From the NCBI GenBank assembly GCA_030562195.1, contig JAUJPP010000005.1, forward strand, positions 18,463,106-18,527,105: a stretch of DNA of 64,000 nucleotides. Reading direction: 5' to 3'. This DNA comes from Nipponacmea schrenckii. Lineage: Eukaryota; Mollusca; Gastropoda; Lottiidae. The position numbers were made by a program, and so were the translations under genes. Every line of letters starts with the position of its first letter. Within the stretch, counting starts at the first letter, position 1. This document shows positions 44,899 to 55,354 of this stretch, one piece after another. The notes below the pieces were generated by a model. The model had not been told where the DNA came from. It saw only the letters and a list, made by a program, of their open reading frames with translations, and made no database searches.

Positions 44899-45049
44899 CT
44901 ACAAGTAATAGCATAGTTAGTTAGTTCTGTCCCCTGTTAACCACCTTGTGATTTTCCCGTTGTCATATATTTTCAGGTTTATTCTACTTGAATTCATCTG
45001 GGTTCTTTCATAAGATGCATAACACCATATTTTATATTTTGAGCGCAAT

Positions 45050-45263
45050 TGTCAGAATGTTTATGGTGAATTTTGAAAGGTCGATATACAGCAAAGTTGC
45101 CTGAGCCGCTATTGTCCGAAATGACTACATATACCTTAACAAGTAGACACTTCTCAGCATGAAACCATTAACTTCATAAGGAACAATAGTATTTACATGA
45201 CAGTCATTATCCATTTTGACCCTAATTAGTTCAGATGTGACAGGTTGAAGCTGATCTCTGTCC
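45050..45263 (-). pseudogene. Exon-like segment H of the - strand family
   Basis: On the - strand one frame reads ELIRVKMDNDCHVNTIVPY and EVNGFMLRSVYLL. After a shift at about 45,134 the next frame reads VYVVISDNSGSGNFAVYR. Both parts resemble the corresponding parts of segment A (47,935-48,171), including the place of the frame change. Either a small unrecognised splice event or inherited decay would explain it. Confidence 0.4.
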
Positions 45264-45469
45264 AAATGTCTTGTGCGTTACATACTGTGCAAGATACACA
45301 TCAAACAGTAGGAGATCGAACAAGTTTAGACTCTTAATCAACGAGGAAATTCTTGTTACATTACGCCACTGTAATACTAAAATTTCGGACGCATTCAGAC
45401 TTGCAATAACCTGCAGCGACATGGTTTCGGTGGTCAGAATTCCAAGTGAACAACACTATTAATGTATAC

Positions 45470-46740
45470 TTTAAACTATCGTAGTGACTGTTAATAGTAT
45501 ATATTCATAGTATATCTACCTCCCATCCATATTAGGAACCCGGATGACAAATCAGAAGGTAAATGCCGAAGTGAAATCACAAGATCGATTGTAAACTTGT
45601 AACACGTTAATTAAATGGAAAAATCCAAGTAATACAGATTATATCTAATCTCATTCAGTCTTCAGAAATCTATAAGCAATACAAATTATGCTTATTTTAT
45701 TTTACCCCAAACTAGAACTATTCTTCTTGTGCCATTTGAAATGTGAACGAGCAGTCATTAATTGATACAGTGGCCAAATCTATAAGCCTAATATGTTATT
45801 TGGCATAACACTAAGACTAAGAATGTTAAACACCAAACGTAATCACAAAAAAATGTTACAACCATACAATTATCTGAAGCTTAAACTTATAAAGTATAAG
45901 ACTTATTGATTTAGTAAATATTAAAAATATAGAAATAATAAATAGGCGATTATGACAAAAGCATACAAGTTGTGTAATGAGATGTTTGTCAACTGAACTT
46001 CTAATATACCCCTTGCGGTTATAAAACTCGATAATTTGTTCAAATCATGTGAAAATTATCCTCATAACAATAACACAACTCTATTATCAGTATGTCATTT
46101 AACTTTCACCTGTATTCGAGTTATGTAACTTTGTTGAAAGACAACAAAGCACCGGCGGGCAATACACGATAAAGGCGATACAGTCATAGCCCTGGGCAAA
46201 TTAGTTTCGTTCATTCAACCGTATGTTTGTTTCTCTTTCAGTGAAATTCGTTGAACATTAAGAGTAATCCTCATTATTCTTAAGCTTAAATTATTTCGGG
46301 TTACGGATTATTTTCTTAAGGGATTTGCGAGAAAACAAAATGGTAAAAAACTTTAGCGTCCTGCCCTGTAGCTTGATGTGTTTCTTAGTAAATGGTACTA
46401 TTCAGAAAAGAACGAATAAGCACTAGCAAATAACTACGTCTCTATGTAATATAAATCATGTCCACAAGCTCAGGTTCCAATATCAATTGACTTTGGTCTT
46501 TACAATCCGAAACTCTTTCCTTCAAGTGTGAGTACATCAATTGCACAAAAATGTAAAGTTTGGCATCCTACATTTTGTGCATTGATAGGGTATCGGCAGT
46601 AGGAAAACCCATAAATTGTGCTGGTAGTAATAACCTATAAATGTACAATGAATCACACCCTAAGCTCATATTTGGACACCAAATGGCAATAGATAAGAAA
46701 AAAAGGCAACTCTTAAATAGACTGAATATCAAAAGTTACT
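45470..46740. other. Intergenic or intronic DNA, nothing recognised
   Basis: AT-rich with no supported exon. It would be intronic if candidate exons D and C belong to one gene. Confidence 0.4.
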
Positions 46741-46754
46741 ACCTTATGTTTCAC

Positions 46755-46928
46755 CAAGTTCACCATAAGGAAGAAACAGTAAGATGCAATCCTCAATTAG
46801 AAGACAATCATCAACAATAACTCTTCCACCTAATGCTAATGACCAATCTGCATAAAGAACACGACAATAAAATGTTTCCATACTCGAAGCAAGAGAATCA
46901 TGGATCGGATTACATGTTATGTCCAAGA
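46755..46928 (-). CDS. Candidate exon D of an unidentified - strand gene
   Basis: Acceptor CTCGTCTTTAG, 174 nt open, donor CTTG|GTGAAA (phase 1). It encodes LDITCNPIHDSLASSMETFY, then CRVLYADWSLALGGR and CLLIEDCILLFLPYGEL. Cysteine-rich and hydrophobic, with no family recognised. The sequence at its 5' flank (GACGAGAACAC, CCCGGCTAATTA on the + strand) is repeated near 51.63-51.72 kb. Confidence 0.45.
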
Positions 46929-47370
46929 CTAAAGACGAGAACACTAATTAAAACATGAAAAGCCCGGCTAATTACATACATTAATGTATCGAGCCAGATG
47001 ACCTTCAGAATGGAAGTAAATTAGATTCACTGGACACCTGATCATAAGGCTTATGTTTATGTCGAAAGATGAACTCTAATTAATAAGACTAACAGTCCAT
47101 TATAATCATTATCGTTATAGAATTTATTTTTAAGAGATCAACGAGACGGCTTGATGCCAGTCCCTTAAACCCAACTCCTTAAATTGAGAAATCGAATACT
47201 CGACTTTGCAGTGCATATTCGTTGGTAATTTCTATTTTAGTGTCGATTATTTTTTTCATATGAATTTGAATATATATATAGATATAAATGAAAACATTAC
47301 TTTTGAAATAGCTTGATATATACAAAAATATTAGCACGCAATATTATACTAGGTATTTTTTGTTAATAGT

Positions 47371-47617
47371 TTAATGTTCAGAAACAGTTGGGATATCCTG
47401 TTCAATTTTTAAAAAAAAATGATTTTCCAACGAATATGCGGAGAGGGTAGAAGATTCGTGAAAAAGCATCCAGTATGCTTGATTGTTGTACTCAGCTGTT
47501 GGAAATATGTTAACCGGTGAAAGGGAATCAATATCAGATACATGATTTGCAAAATGTAATTGTAAAGGCAGTGCGAAAAATTCTTCAGGAGGAGGCAATT
47601 TGATAGTTAAACGTCGA
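47371..47617 (-). CDS. Candidate terminal exon F of an unidentified - strand gene
   Basis: Acceptor TTATATAACAG, then open to a TAA stop. It encodes RRLTIKLPPPEEFFALP, LQLHFANHVSDIDSLSP and YWMLFHESSTLSAYS. Length and composition suggest a real last exon. NSRRL...LP matches candidate exon E. A weaker relative, TVRGIEKQF then LHYPPPSDLITLEDV, lies at 49,450-49,660. Confidence 0.45.
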
Positions 47618-47934
47618 CTGTTATATAAATGTACAATGTATGTTTTAATGTAATTGTAAAATAGACCAAGAGTCAATTTGCACGTGTATTCTTATATATA
47701 GACATCGTCCAGAACCGATTGTCGAAATTGATCGAGTCAAAAAAAAGATCGATGTAAATACCTGTGTGACCAAGTAAAAATGTAAACATTAGAAAAACAT
47801 ACCTGATTACATTAAATCATCATCTCCATGGACGTCAGCCAACCTTCGATTTCCTTCTCATGTCTGAACTGAACAGTTAGTACTATAGAAAGACGTCACT
47901 ACCGTCACAAGGCAGGTGAAATAAGAATATTTAC

Positions 47935-48171
47935 CTGTGTTGTTGTCAAGCCACGACCTAGTCTGTCCATCAAAACAGCTCCAGACCGCTTTATACCCTC
48001 ATTTGTTACATAACACTCCGCTAGGGACTATTGTATTCAATCTCATTGTGTTTGTTGGTAATACCGTAAGACTCTCTTCCCATTGGTCAGCGTTAATAGT
48101 AACGGTCAGTTGATTGTCCACTTCAATATCTTGACCAGTTTTTACTTGTTTGTCGCCACTTTTCAAATTAA
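47935..48171 (-). pseudogene. Exon-like segment A of the - strand family
   Basis: Frame 1 reads NLKSGDKQVKTGQDIEVDNQ, LTVTINADQWEESLTVLP and NTIVPSGVLCNK, then TGA. The adjacent frame reads CYVTNEGIKRSGAVLMDRLG up to the donor ACAG|GTAAAT. The second part aligns with segments B and H. As it stands the joined frame is broken. Confidence 0.45.
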
Positions 48172-48439
48172 CTATATTCTTTTCATATAGGTATTATTGA
48201 TAATTTATATTTGATTGACAGCCCCACCCCATTCATTTTGCTTCGCTCAGTATGGGACACAATTTTTCCTATTCTCTTCTATGCCTAATATATGTAATAA
48301 TACAAATAAATTTATGGACATTATAGTAAATGTTATAAATTGACATTTTGTTGCAAATTTTGAAATATACAAACCCATTCAATAATATCAGAAAAGGGTT
48401 GAGCTGTTTAAGGTACTAAAACCGTATATCATGCTAGTA

Positions 48440-48715
48440 TGTAGAATTATTATAAGCTTTTTTGAAATGAAATCCAATTTGATTCCTTTTTATCTTTTGT
48501 AAGCTTTATGATTTTGAAATATGAAAATGGTCTGTGACGTCATTTATCTCGACGTCAAGTTTGTCTCTATGAAGATTTTATTAGCTTTCTAAATTGGAAT
48601 ATTAAATTTCCGTGACGTCATCACTCCCGAAATCAAATTTGTTTCTTTGAACATTGTGTAAGCTTTCTGAAATGAAATATGAAACTGGTCTATGAAGTCA
48701 CAAATCCCGAAAACA
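48440..48715 (+). repeat. Diverged tandem repeat of about 85-90 bp, 3 units
   Basis: Each unit has AGCTTT..GAAAT...AAA, a TGACGTCA or TGAAGTCA site and TCAAGTTTGTCTCT-like sequence. Confidence 0.6.
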
Positions 48716-49449
48716 AATGCAAATTTCAATTTGCATCTGTTAATGGCCAAGATGCAGCTTGATGACAAATGAACTAGACATAAGTCGTTTGAAAATTTTC
48801 GAGATCCTAGGTAGGAATCAAACCTCGACGTTTACCTCAATTAGTAAGATGAGACAAGTTTTCAGTGACTATTGCTTTCGAGAGCCGATTAAATGGAATT
48901 AATATGGGACAGATTGGAATTTCACGCCATGAAATGTGGTACCTTATCTTCCGGAGACTGCTGCAATATTTCTGAGAGATTCTTAAGAAACAAATTAATG
49001 AACTTAAGAAAATATTAAAAGTTCAGATAGAGATTATGAACCGTTCTAAGTTTTAAGTCGAGCTTAACAAGAAATATAATCTTTACTAATAACACACTGT
49101 AAGATTCATCAGTAATAAATACAGATCTTAACTCGGATCAAAGTCTAATGACTTTAAGAGACAAGTTTACCATCCTTATGATCAATCGTACATTGGTTAC
49201 GGAAATATTTTAGCTAAATTAATCACTAACAGTGTTAATTTGTCATTTTTATAAATTAAACATTTAAGTCCAGAATTATCGTCTATTTCAGCAGATTCTA
49301 CTATAACAATGGATATAAAAGACCATTATGGAAAAAGAAATAAAAATTCCAAGGTATGTCTGAAGGAATAGTGCGATTCCTTTTTTACATGTCTAGTACT
49401 TCACATATTACATTCAAGACAAAAATAAACTCTGCAAAATGGCGAACAT

Positions 49450-49707
49450 TTATATTTTAAATTTTCTGTTTGTATATCTGTTCATAGTATGGTATATCTG
49501 TTCATAGTATGGTAATTTATCTAACAGTTTATGGATGCCCGGTATAGGTATCCAGTTAACATCTTCAAGAGTTATCAAATCGGAGGGGGGGGGGTAATGT
49601 AAAGACAAGACAAATTGTTTTTCAATACCACGAACAGTGTTAAAACAATAAATTTCGCATATATTTCTTGTAGTAGACTTGCAAGTGTCTACATTAAAAA
49701 TCAACAA
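49450..49707 (-). pseudogene. Exon-like segment G of the - strand family
   Basis: An open stretch with GIEKQFVLSLHYPPPSDL and NWIPIPGIHKLLDKLP, weakly similar to exon F. It has no good acceptor. A run of nine C (on the - strand) and a duplicated ACCATACTATGAACAGATAT suggest decay. Confidence 0.3.
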
Positions 49708-49739
49708 TTTCAGCGAGCGAATTAAGTGAAATTGTTTCT

Positions 49740-50720
49740 ATTTATGTGGAGATTTCACGGAATATGGAAGTTTTTACAGTGAATATCAATTATCACGAGG
49801 CTAATATGGTTATATTAACTATCACAAGGCTAATATGGTTAATGACATCGTATCAAATATACGAAATTAGTATATGTTACTGAAACTACCGATTTTTACA
49901 GTATGTACGCCCATTTACGGTAAATTCTAGAGTAGCTTTTAACAGTGTATATTAATGTTCAGAAGTAAAATGGAATAACATAGCAGACAGAGTTACGAAA
50001 GGAATAAATATTTTTGATTTGATTTAAACAATATTCTATTTCCAGTTTACACATTTTACAGATATATATAAACATGATAGGTCAATACGGAGACAAGCCT
50101 AAGCTTTTATTAGTCCGCTTCGACTGTATATTCATTACAATTTTAATAATATTATTATTTGCAATAATACGGCGAGAGTGTTAAAAGAAAAGAAAGCCGT
50201 CGAAGAGTCCCAATGGTACTAATAAGCTAAACTTTGATGTTGTTCTGTTATTAGCTGGCTTGATATATGTCAAATAATTAAATAAAGAAGTTGTAAATAT
50301 ATTTTATATATATAAATATTTTTGTTAGTAAATCATTCGTATTTTTACTACCGAATTTTACATTATAAACCGTATATACAGACGATTTTGACAGTGTGTG
50401 TTAATAACAAGAACTTATAGTAGAAATAGCATCAAATACAAGAAAATAGTATATTTTACTTCCGCTTACGAATTTTTTTTAAGTATCGGCTCCTATTTTC
50501 CCACTTATATAGTAGAGTATAACTTAACGCCCTATTAAATATAAAGAAAATAAGTATTATTTTACTATATCAATCGTATTTTTTACTGTCGAATTTTACA
50601 AGCGCGTTTTTCCCCATACAGTATACAGGTGATTTTAACAGTGTATATTAATTATCAGAAGTTATATGGACTAATATAGTCGAGTATAATTAACACCGTA
50701 TTAAATACTATAATGATATG
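49740..50720. repeat. Degenerate long-period repeats, AT-rich
   Basis: TTTTACTACCGAATTTTACA-like blocks occur near 49,888, 50,345 and 50,590, each followed by GATTTTAACAGTGTATATTA-like sequence. No gene. Confidence 0.5.
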
Positions 50721-51777
50721 TATGATATAATCATATAGTCATTATCTTCTGTAGAACTAGTAAATAATCAAGATTTGTCTATATCCTTATATAACTCTAG
50801 AAGGTATTGACGTTCGGACAATTGGAATCTTCCCTGATATTCTGTTGTACGCGTGACTTTTTTCAGGTCTCTTGATATACTATGTATGCAAAGCTATAAA
50901 GAATATTTGAAATCTGCTAAAAGTTGGCAAGCTGTCATTGCAAAATGTATTCATTACGTGTCGTACTGACTGTTCTTTACACTCTCAAACATGTTGCATT
51001 TAAGTTGTTTTTTTTTTCATGGATAATACCACTCGTACTAGGTATTGTTGTACGTGGGGTTTGAATCATTGAAAATACGCAGAAAACGTAGAATACCATG
51101 ATGGTCTGAAAATATAGTAAATTACGAAAAATGACAAAAAACCATAGATTTTTCCTTGAAATTTTCATTCAAAATTATAATGAATATTATACAAGTGAAT
51201 ATAATTGATTTGTTGTTTTGATGTTTAAATCTCTAGAATAACAATGTATGATTCAATAACCTAGGGTTATTTTATTTTTATAAAGTGCTACAATAAGAAT
51301 GTAATGAAATGTTTAATATTATTCAACTTAAGGATTCTAATAAAAACAATGACGCCATTTTCAAGCAAATACGTGGTTCACGTCGGGACGAACGACGCCG
51401 TAGTTTTAAAAATACTCCCGTCGCCTGACAGAAAACGCAACAATATTTTTCTTAAGACTTAAGTTAATCATTTAAGCCTTCTTTCAATTTCTTGATCAAC
51501 TTGCCTTAAACAATAAGTTAAAACAACACCAAATTGTGACAGAAGCTCTAGGTCGGCGAGGCGAGAAAAACCTTAAAGAAAACAAACTAGTAATTTGTAT
51601 ACGAAGTATTAAGGGAGATTGAGACGAGAACACATTGTTGACGGGTGATTAGACTGGAAACAATACCAGATAGACAGTAGTCAGTATCTAGAAGGAATAA
51701 AGAGATTTGTCCGGCTAATTATACCTATTCATGTAATTTAATTCACCGATTGCTGTATAATCCCTAAAACCTGTAAT

Positions 51778-51930
51778 AAACGTATAATTCGACCTTTTGT
51801 TTTAATCCGTTGTCAAAAAAGCCAACTGTTTGGAGTGTGAATAGAGCCCCAGACCATTTGACACCCGCTACAAACAACCGAATTGAAACTTCAAATTTTG
51901 TCTTTCAAAGAGTTGAATTGGAATTAACGG
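51778..51930 (-). pseudogene. Exon-like segment B of the - strand family
   Basis: On the - strand, FEVSIRLFVAGVKWSGALF, then TLQTVGFFDNGLKQK. It aligns with segment A (EGIKRSGAVLM) at both DNA and protein level. A stop immediately upstream in frame leaves no clean exon. Confidence 0.35.
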
Positions 51931-52599
51931 CAAATGAAGGTGTTAAGGTAGATTATCTTTCCCCAATAAAAATGTAGTTACCTATTATCCCAACCCTGCT
52001 ATTATGGTCAAATAATGGGCCAGAAATTAAGACGTCTCGTAAAAATTGTTATCTACCAAATGATTAGACTGCATCTGTTATGTACATCAAGTAGGCTTCT
52101 TCAGATTACATTGTACATGTAAAGAATTTGTGACTTGATTCAATTATCCAAGGGCTGAACAAACGCATGCAACATCTTGTTACAGCATTCGAATTCTAAA
52201 TATTTCTATAATTTTGCATTATATATTTAGGTTCTCGGTATTCTTATGTCTTAAAGTAACATATTTTATCAAGATAAGTCAAGTATCTCTCAAGCTAAAT
52301 CCCACATTTAGCTATTGGTAACCCCTATTCCTCTTAAATATTTCAGATTTGAAGCTTGTGAACTTTATTTTAAATATTTTATATTTTTCAAACTAACTCC
52401 ACAACAATACTCTCTCACAAGAGGTTACGCCTACATAACTGCGCCTGTGCGTAAAATCACTTAACCATAATGTTACAACCCAGAATCCCTATTTCTGTGT
52501 TGGTTTTTATCATTCCACAAGACACAAAACGAATGTTTTCTCTGTTACTCTACAAAACAGAAGGTTTAGAAATTTTTTGTTATTCTAAATGACGCAAGG

Positions 52600-53680
52600 T
52601 TTATGCCTATTCTCATATTCAACAAGGCACGGGGTTTAGACTTGTTCTGTTATTCAACAAGACATGAGGTTTAGACTTGTTCTGTTATTTTACAAGACAC
52701 AATGTTTAGGCTTACCCTATTATTGTAACGACACAATGTTTAGGCTGGTTCTGTTATGCTATAAGACACAAGGTTTAGACTTGTTCTGTAATTCTAGAAG
52801 ACCTAATGTTTAGACTTGTTGTGTTATGCTACAAAACACGAGGTTTAGACTTGTTCTGTTATGTTACAAGACATAAGGTTTAGACTTGTTCTGTTATGTT
52901 ACAAGACATAAGGTTTAGACTTGTTCTGTTATGTTACAAGACATAAGGTTTAGACTTGTTCTGTTATGTTACAAGACACAAGCTTTAGACTTGTTCTGTT
53001 ATGTTACAAGACATAAGGTTTAGACTTGTTATGTTTTGTTAAAAGACACAAGGTTTAGACTTGTTCTGTTGTGTTACAAGACATAAGGTTTAGACTTGTT
53101 CTGTTATGTTACAAGACATAAGGTTAAGACTTGTTCTGTTTTGTTACAAGGCATAAGGTTTAGACTTGTTCTGTTATGCTATAAGACACAAGGTTTAGAC
53201 TTTCTTCTATTATTCTGCAAGACCCAATGTCTAGACTTGCTCTATTATTGTACTAGACAAGTTTCCACTTGTCCTGTTTCGATTCATTCAATCATTGGTT
53301 TTAAGGGGGTTTAGACTTGTTCTGTTATGCATAAGACACAAGGTTTAGACTTGTTCTGTTGTGTTACAAGACATAAGGTTTAGACTTTCTTCTATTATTC
53401 TGCAAGACCCAATGTCTAGACTTGCTCTATTATTGTACAAGACAAGTTTCCACTTGTCCTGTTTCGATTCATTCAATCATTGGTTTTAAGGGGGTTTAGA
53501 CTTGTTCTGTTATGCATAAGACACAAGGTTTAGACTTGTTCTGTTGTGTTACAAGACATAAGGTTTAGACTTTCTTCTATTATTCTGCAAGACCCAATGT
53601 CTAGACTTGCTCTATTATTGTACTAGACACAAGTTTCCACTTGTCCTGTTTCGATTCATCCAATCATTGGTTTAAGGGAT
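52600..53680 (+). repeat. 35-37 bp minisatellite with a 186 bp higher-order unit
   Basis: About 20 units of GGTTTAGACTTGTTCTGTTA then TGTTACAAGACATAA. From 53,190 a compound unit repeats almost exactly: CTTTCTTCTATTATTCTGCA at about 53,198, 53,384 and 53,570, a period of 186 bp. Confidence 0.9.
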
Positions 53681-54989
53681 ACCATTCTGTTGCAAGCGAC
53701 CGTTCTTCAATCTGCAACAATACATCTCTGTGTTCAATCAGTTGAATCTTTGAGTAAATGAAGCAGCAAGTTGAAATTGGGTTTGGAATGGTATTCAGAA
53801 TCGGTCAGTTAAAATAAAACTGGATGCAGGAACGAAAGGTCAAATTATTTCATCCATTGGGCAAAAAATACAATTCCGTACATTTCTATATGAAAAATTT
53901 ATTTCGTTATGATAAATAAAATGATTCCTTCTTAAATTTGACAAAATTATGAAATCGAACTCTTTTCATAATCATTATTTCCTCACAAGTAAATATTAAT
54001 AAGTTTAAATGTATTGTAGATGTATTTCGTTAAAATAAATAGTTTGAACGTACAGAGACTACAGTGTATTCTGTATTATTCAATCCAATAATAATTTCGC
54101 TCAAACGAAATAACAAAACATGTACAAACTGCAAGTAGTAAAATTCTACCAATTTCAAAAGGATACATGTGTCTGAAACAATATGCAATTATTTACGTAT
54201 AAAAGTTAATAGACTGGAAATGCTTCTTTAAGCTAAATGTATCCCTTTTTAAAGTTTAAGTCAGCTTGCTTCATAATAAACAAAAACAATATCAACTAGC
54301 AAAGCTAACTAATATTAACACTATTTTATCTCGATTACAAATGCCATGTCTATATCAATATTTAAAGATAAAGTAAGTACGAGAGTCTTAATGTAAAAAC
54401 AAACTATTGATTACAATAAATCGACGAAAAATATAATAAGAATGTGAGTGTCCAAATCTACGTGATGTTTTTTCATGAAGCGGTAGGCACACCAGTATTT
54501 TGCAGGTCTCGTGTCTAAGTTTCACTCAAACAAACATTCCGTTCTTGTATATCATTATGAGTGAAATAAAGATGTACCATGCTACGAGGATCATAATAAT
54601 TTCATTATACGTTCTTGAAAATCGAGTAAAAATATAAAAGATATAAATTATAGAAAAGTTTAACCAAAATTGTATGTTCAACAAAATAGTTTACATCGAT
54701 TAAAACAATAATATAATGCATTAATGGTAGTGCCTTTCTTAACACATTAAAAGAGCTGCAATGTCTAAAATGGCACAATGACAGAAAGTGGTGCTCTAAA
54801 TGATATCTTAGGACTAATTTTTATGACACAGTTAAATAACAACAGTTATAGCAATTGATCCATTCCAAATCAAAGATGGTTCTCGGAGCTTCAACATAAC
54901 AGATATTACGATCCTTGCATACTTATATATAAATAAATATCAAACTCCGTACATTTTATTGTTAACCTGTCCTACAAGCTGGATTAATA

Positions 54990-55048
54990 AACTAACCATC
55001 TTTTGATAATTAATATTGATCAACTTCAATTTATTATCAAAAGTTAGT
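54990..55048. repeat. Inverted repeat, about 18 bp arms
   Basis: CTAACCATCTTTTGATAAT pairs imperfectly with TTTATTATCAAAAGTTAG. Probably in the transporter's 3' UTR or flank. Confidence 0.55.
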
Positions 55049-55091
55049 ATATTTTAAGCCTATGGAGGTAGTGTTCTGGTATTCGACACAA

Positions 55092-55177
55092 CTTAAAGCT
55101 ACCATGCTTTAATTACACAGCTGGTCTTAATTGTATTAGTAATCCATTTGAGCTAAATTAGAGCATGGTAGCTTAAA
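55092..55177. repeat. Inverted repeat, about 20 bp arms
   Basis: AAAGCTACCATGCTTTAATT pairs with AAATTAGAGCATGGTAGCTT. It begins 40 nt past the SLC6 stop codon on the - strand, so it may fold in the 3' UTR. Confidence 0.7.
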
Positions 55178-55216
55178 TGAGTGATGTTTTTTTTCTTATT
55201 TTCACATTTATGATAT

Positions 55217-55354
55217 CTAATCTGACACTATATAGGGTGCATCTACACCTGTTTTCATATTAGCCATGTTCATGCCATTCTGGGGTATCAAGTAAGCTTT
55301 ACTGCCATCATTAGGTCGCCATCTTGATGTTGGTGTGGTGATTGTTTTTAATTT
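55217..55354 (-). CDS. SLC6 last exon (cytoplasmic C terminus)
   Basis: Encodes [19 protein letters not shown] to VDAPYIVSD and stop. TPTSRW resembles the TPxxxW-type tail of glycine-transporter-like members. The acceptor is TTTTTCAG. Confidence 0.85.
   Translation of the reverse strand, partial: KLKTITTPTSRWRPNDGSKAYLIPQNGMNMANMKTGVDAPYIVSD

Larger units (their letters stand above)
53690..55216. other. Downstream flank of the SLC6 gene
   Basis: AT-rich. Two inverted-repeat pairs lie at 54,990-55,048 and 55,092-55,177. Several TTTATT (AATAAA on the - strand) sites, for example 54,956, could serve as polyadenylation signals for the transporter. No gene seen. Confidence 0.4.

Noticed and set aside
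45231..45462. Open frames on both strands (63 codons each)
   Set aside because: They overlap segment H in other frames, and neither resembles the duplicated family.
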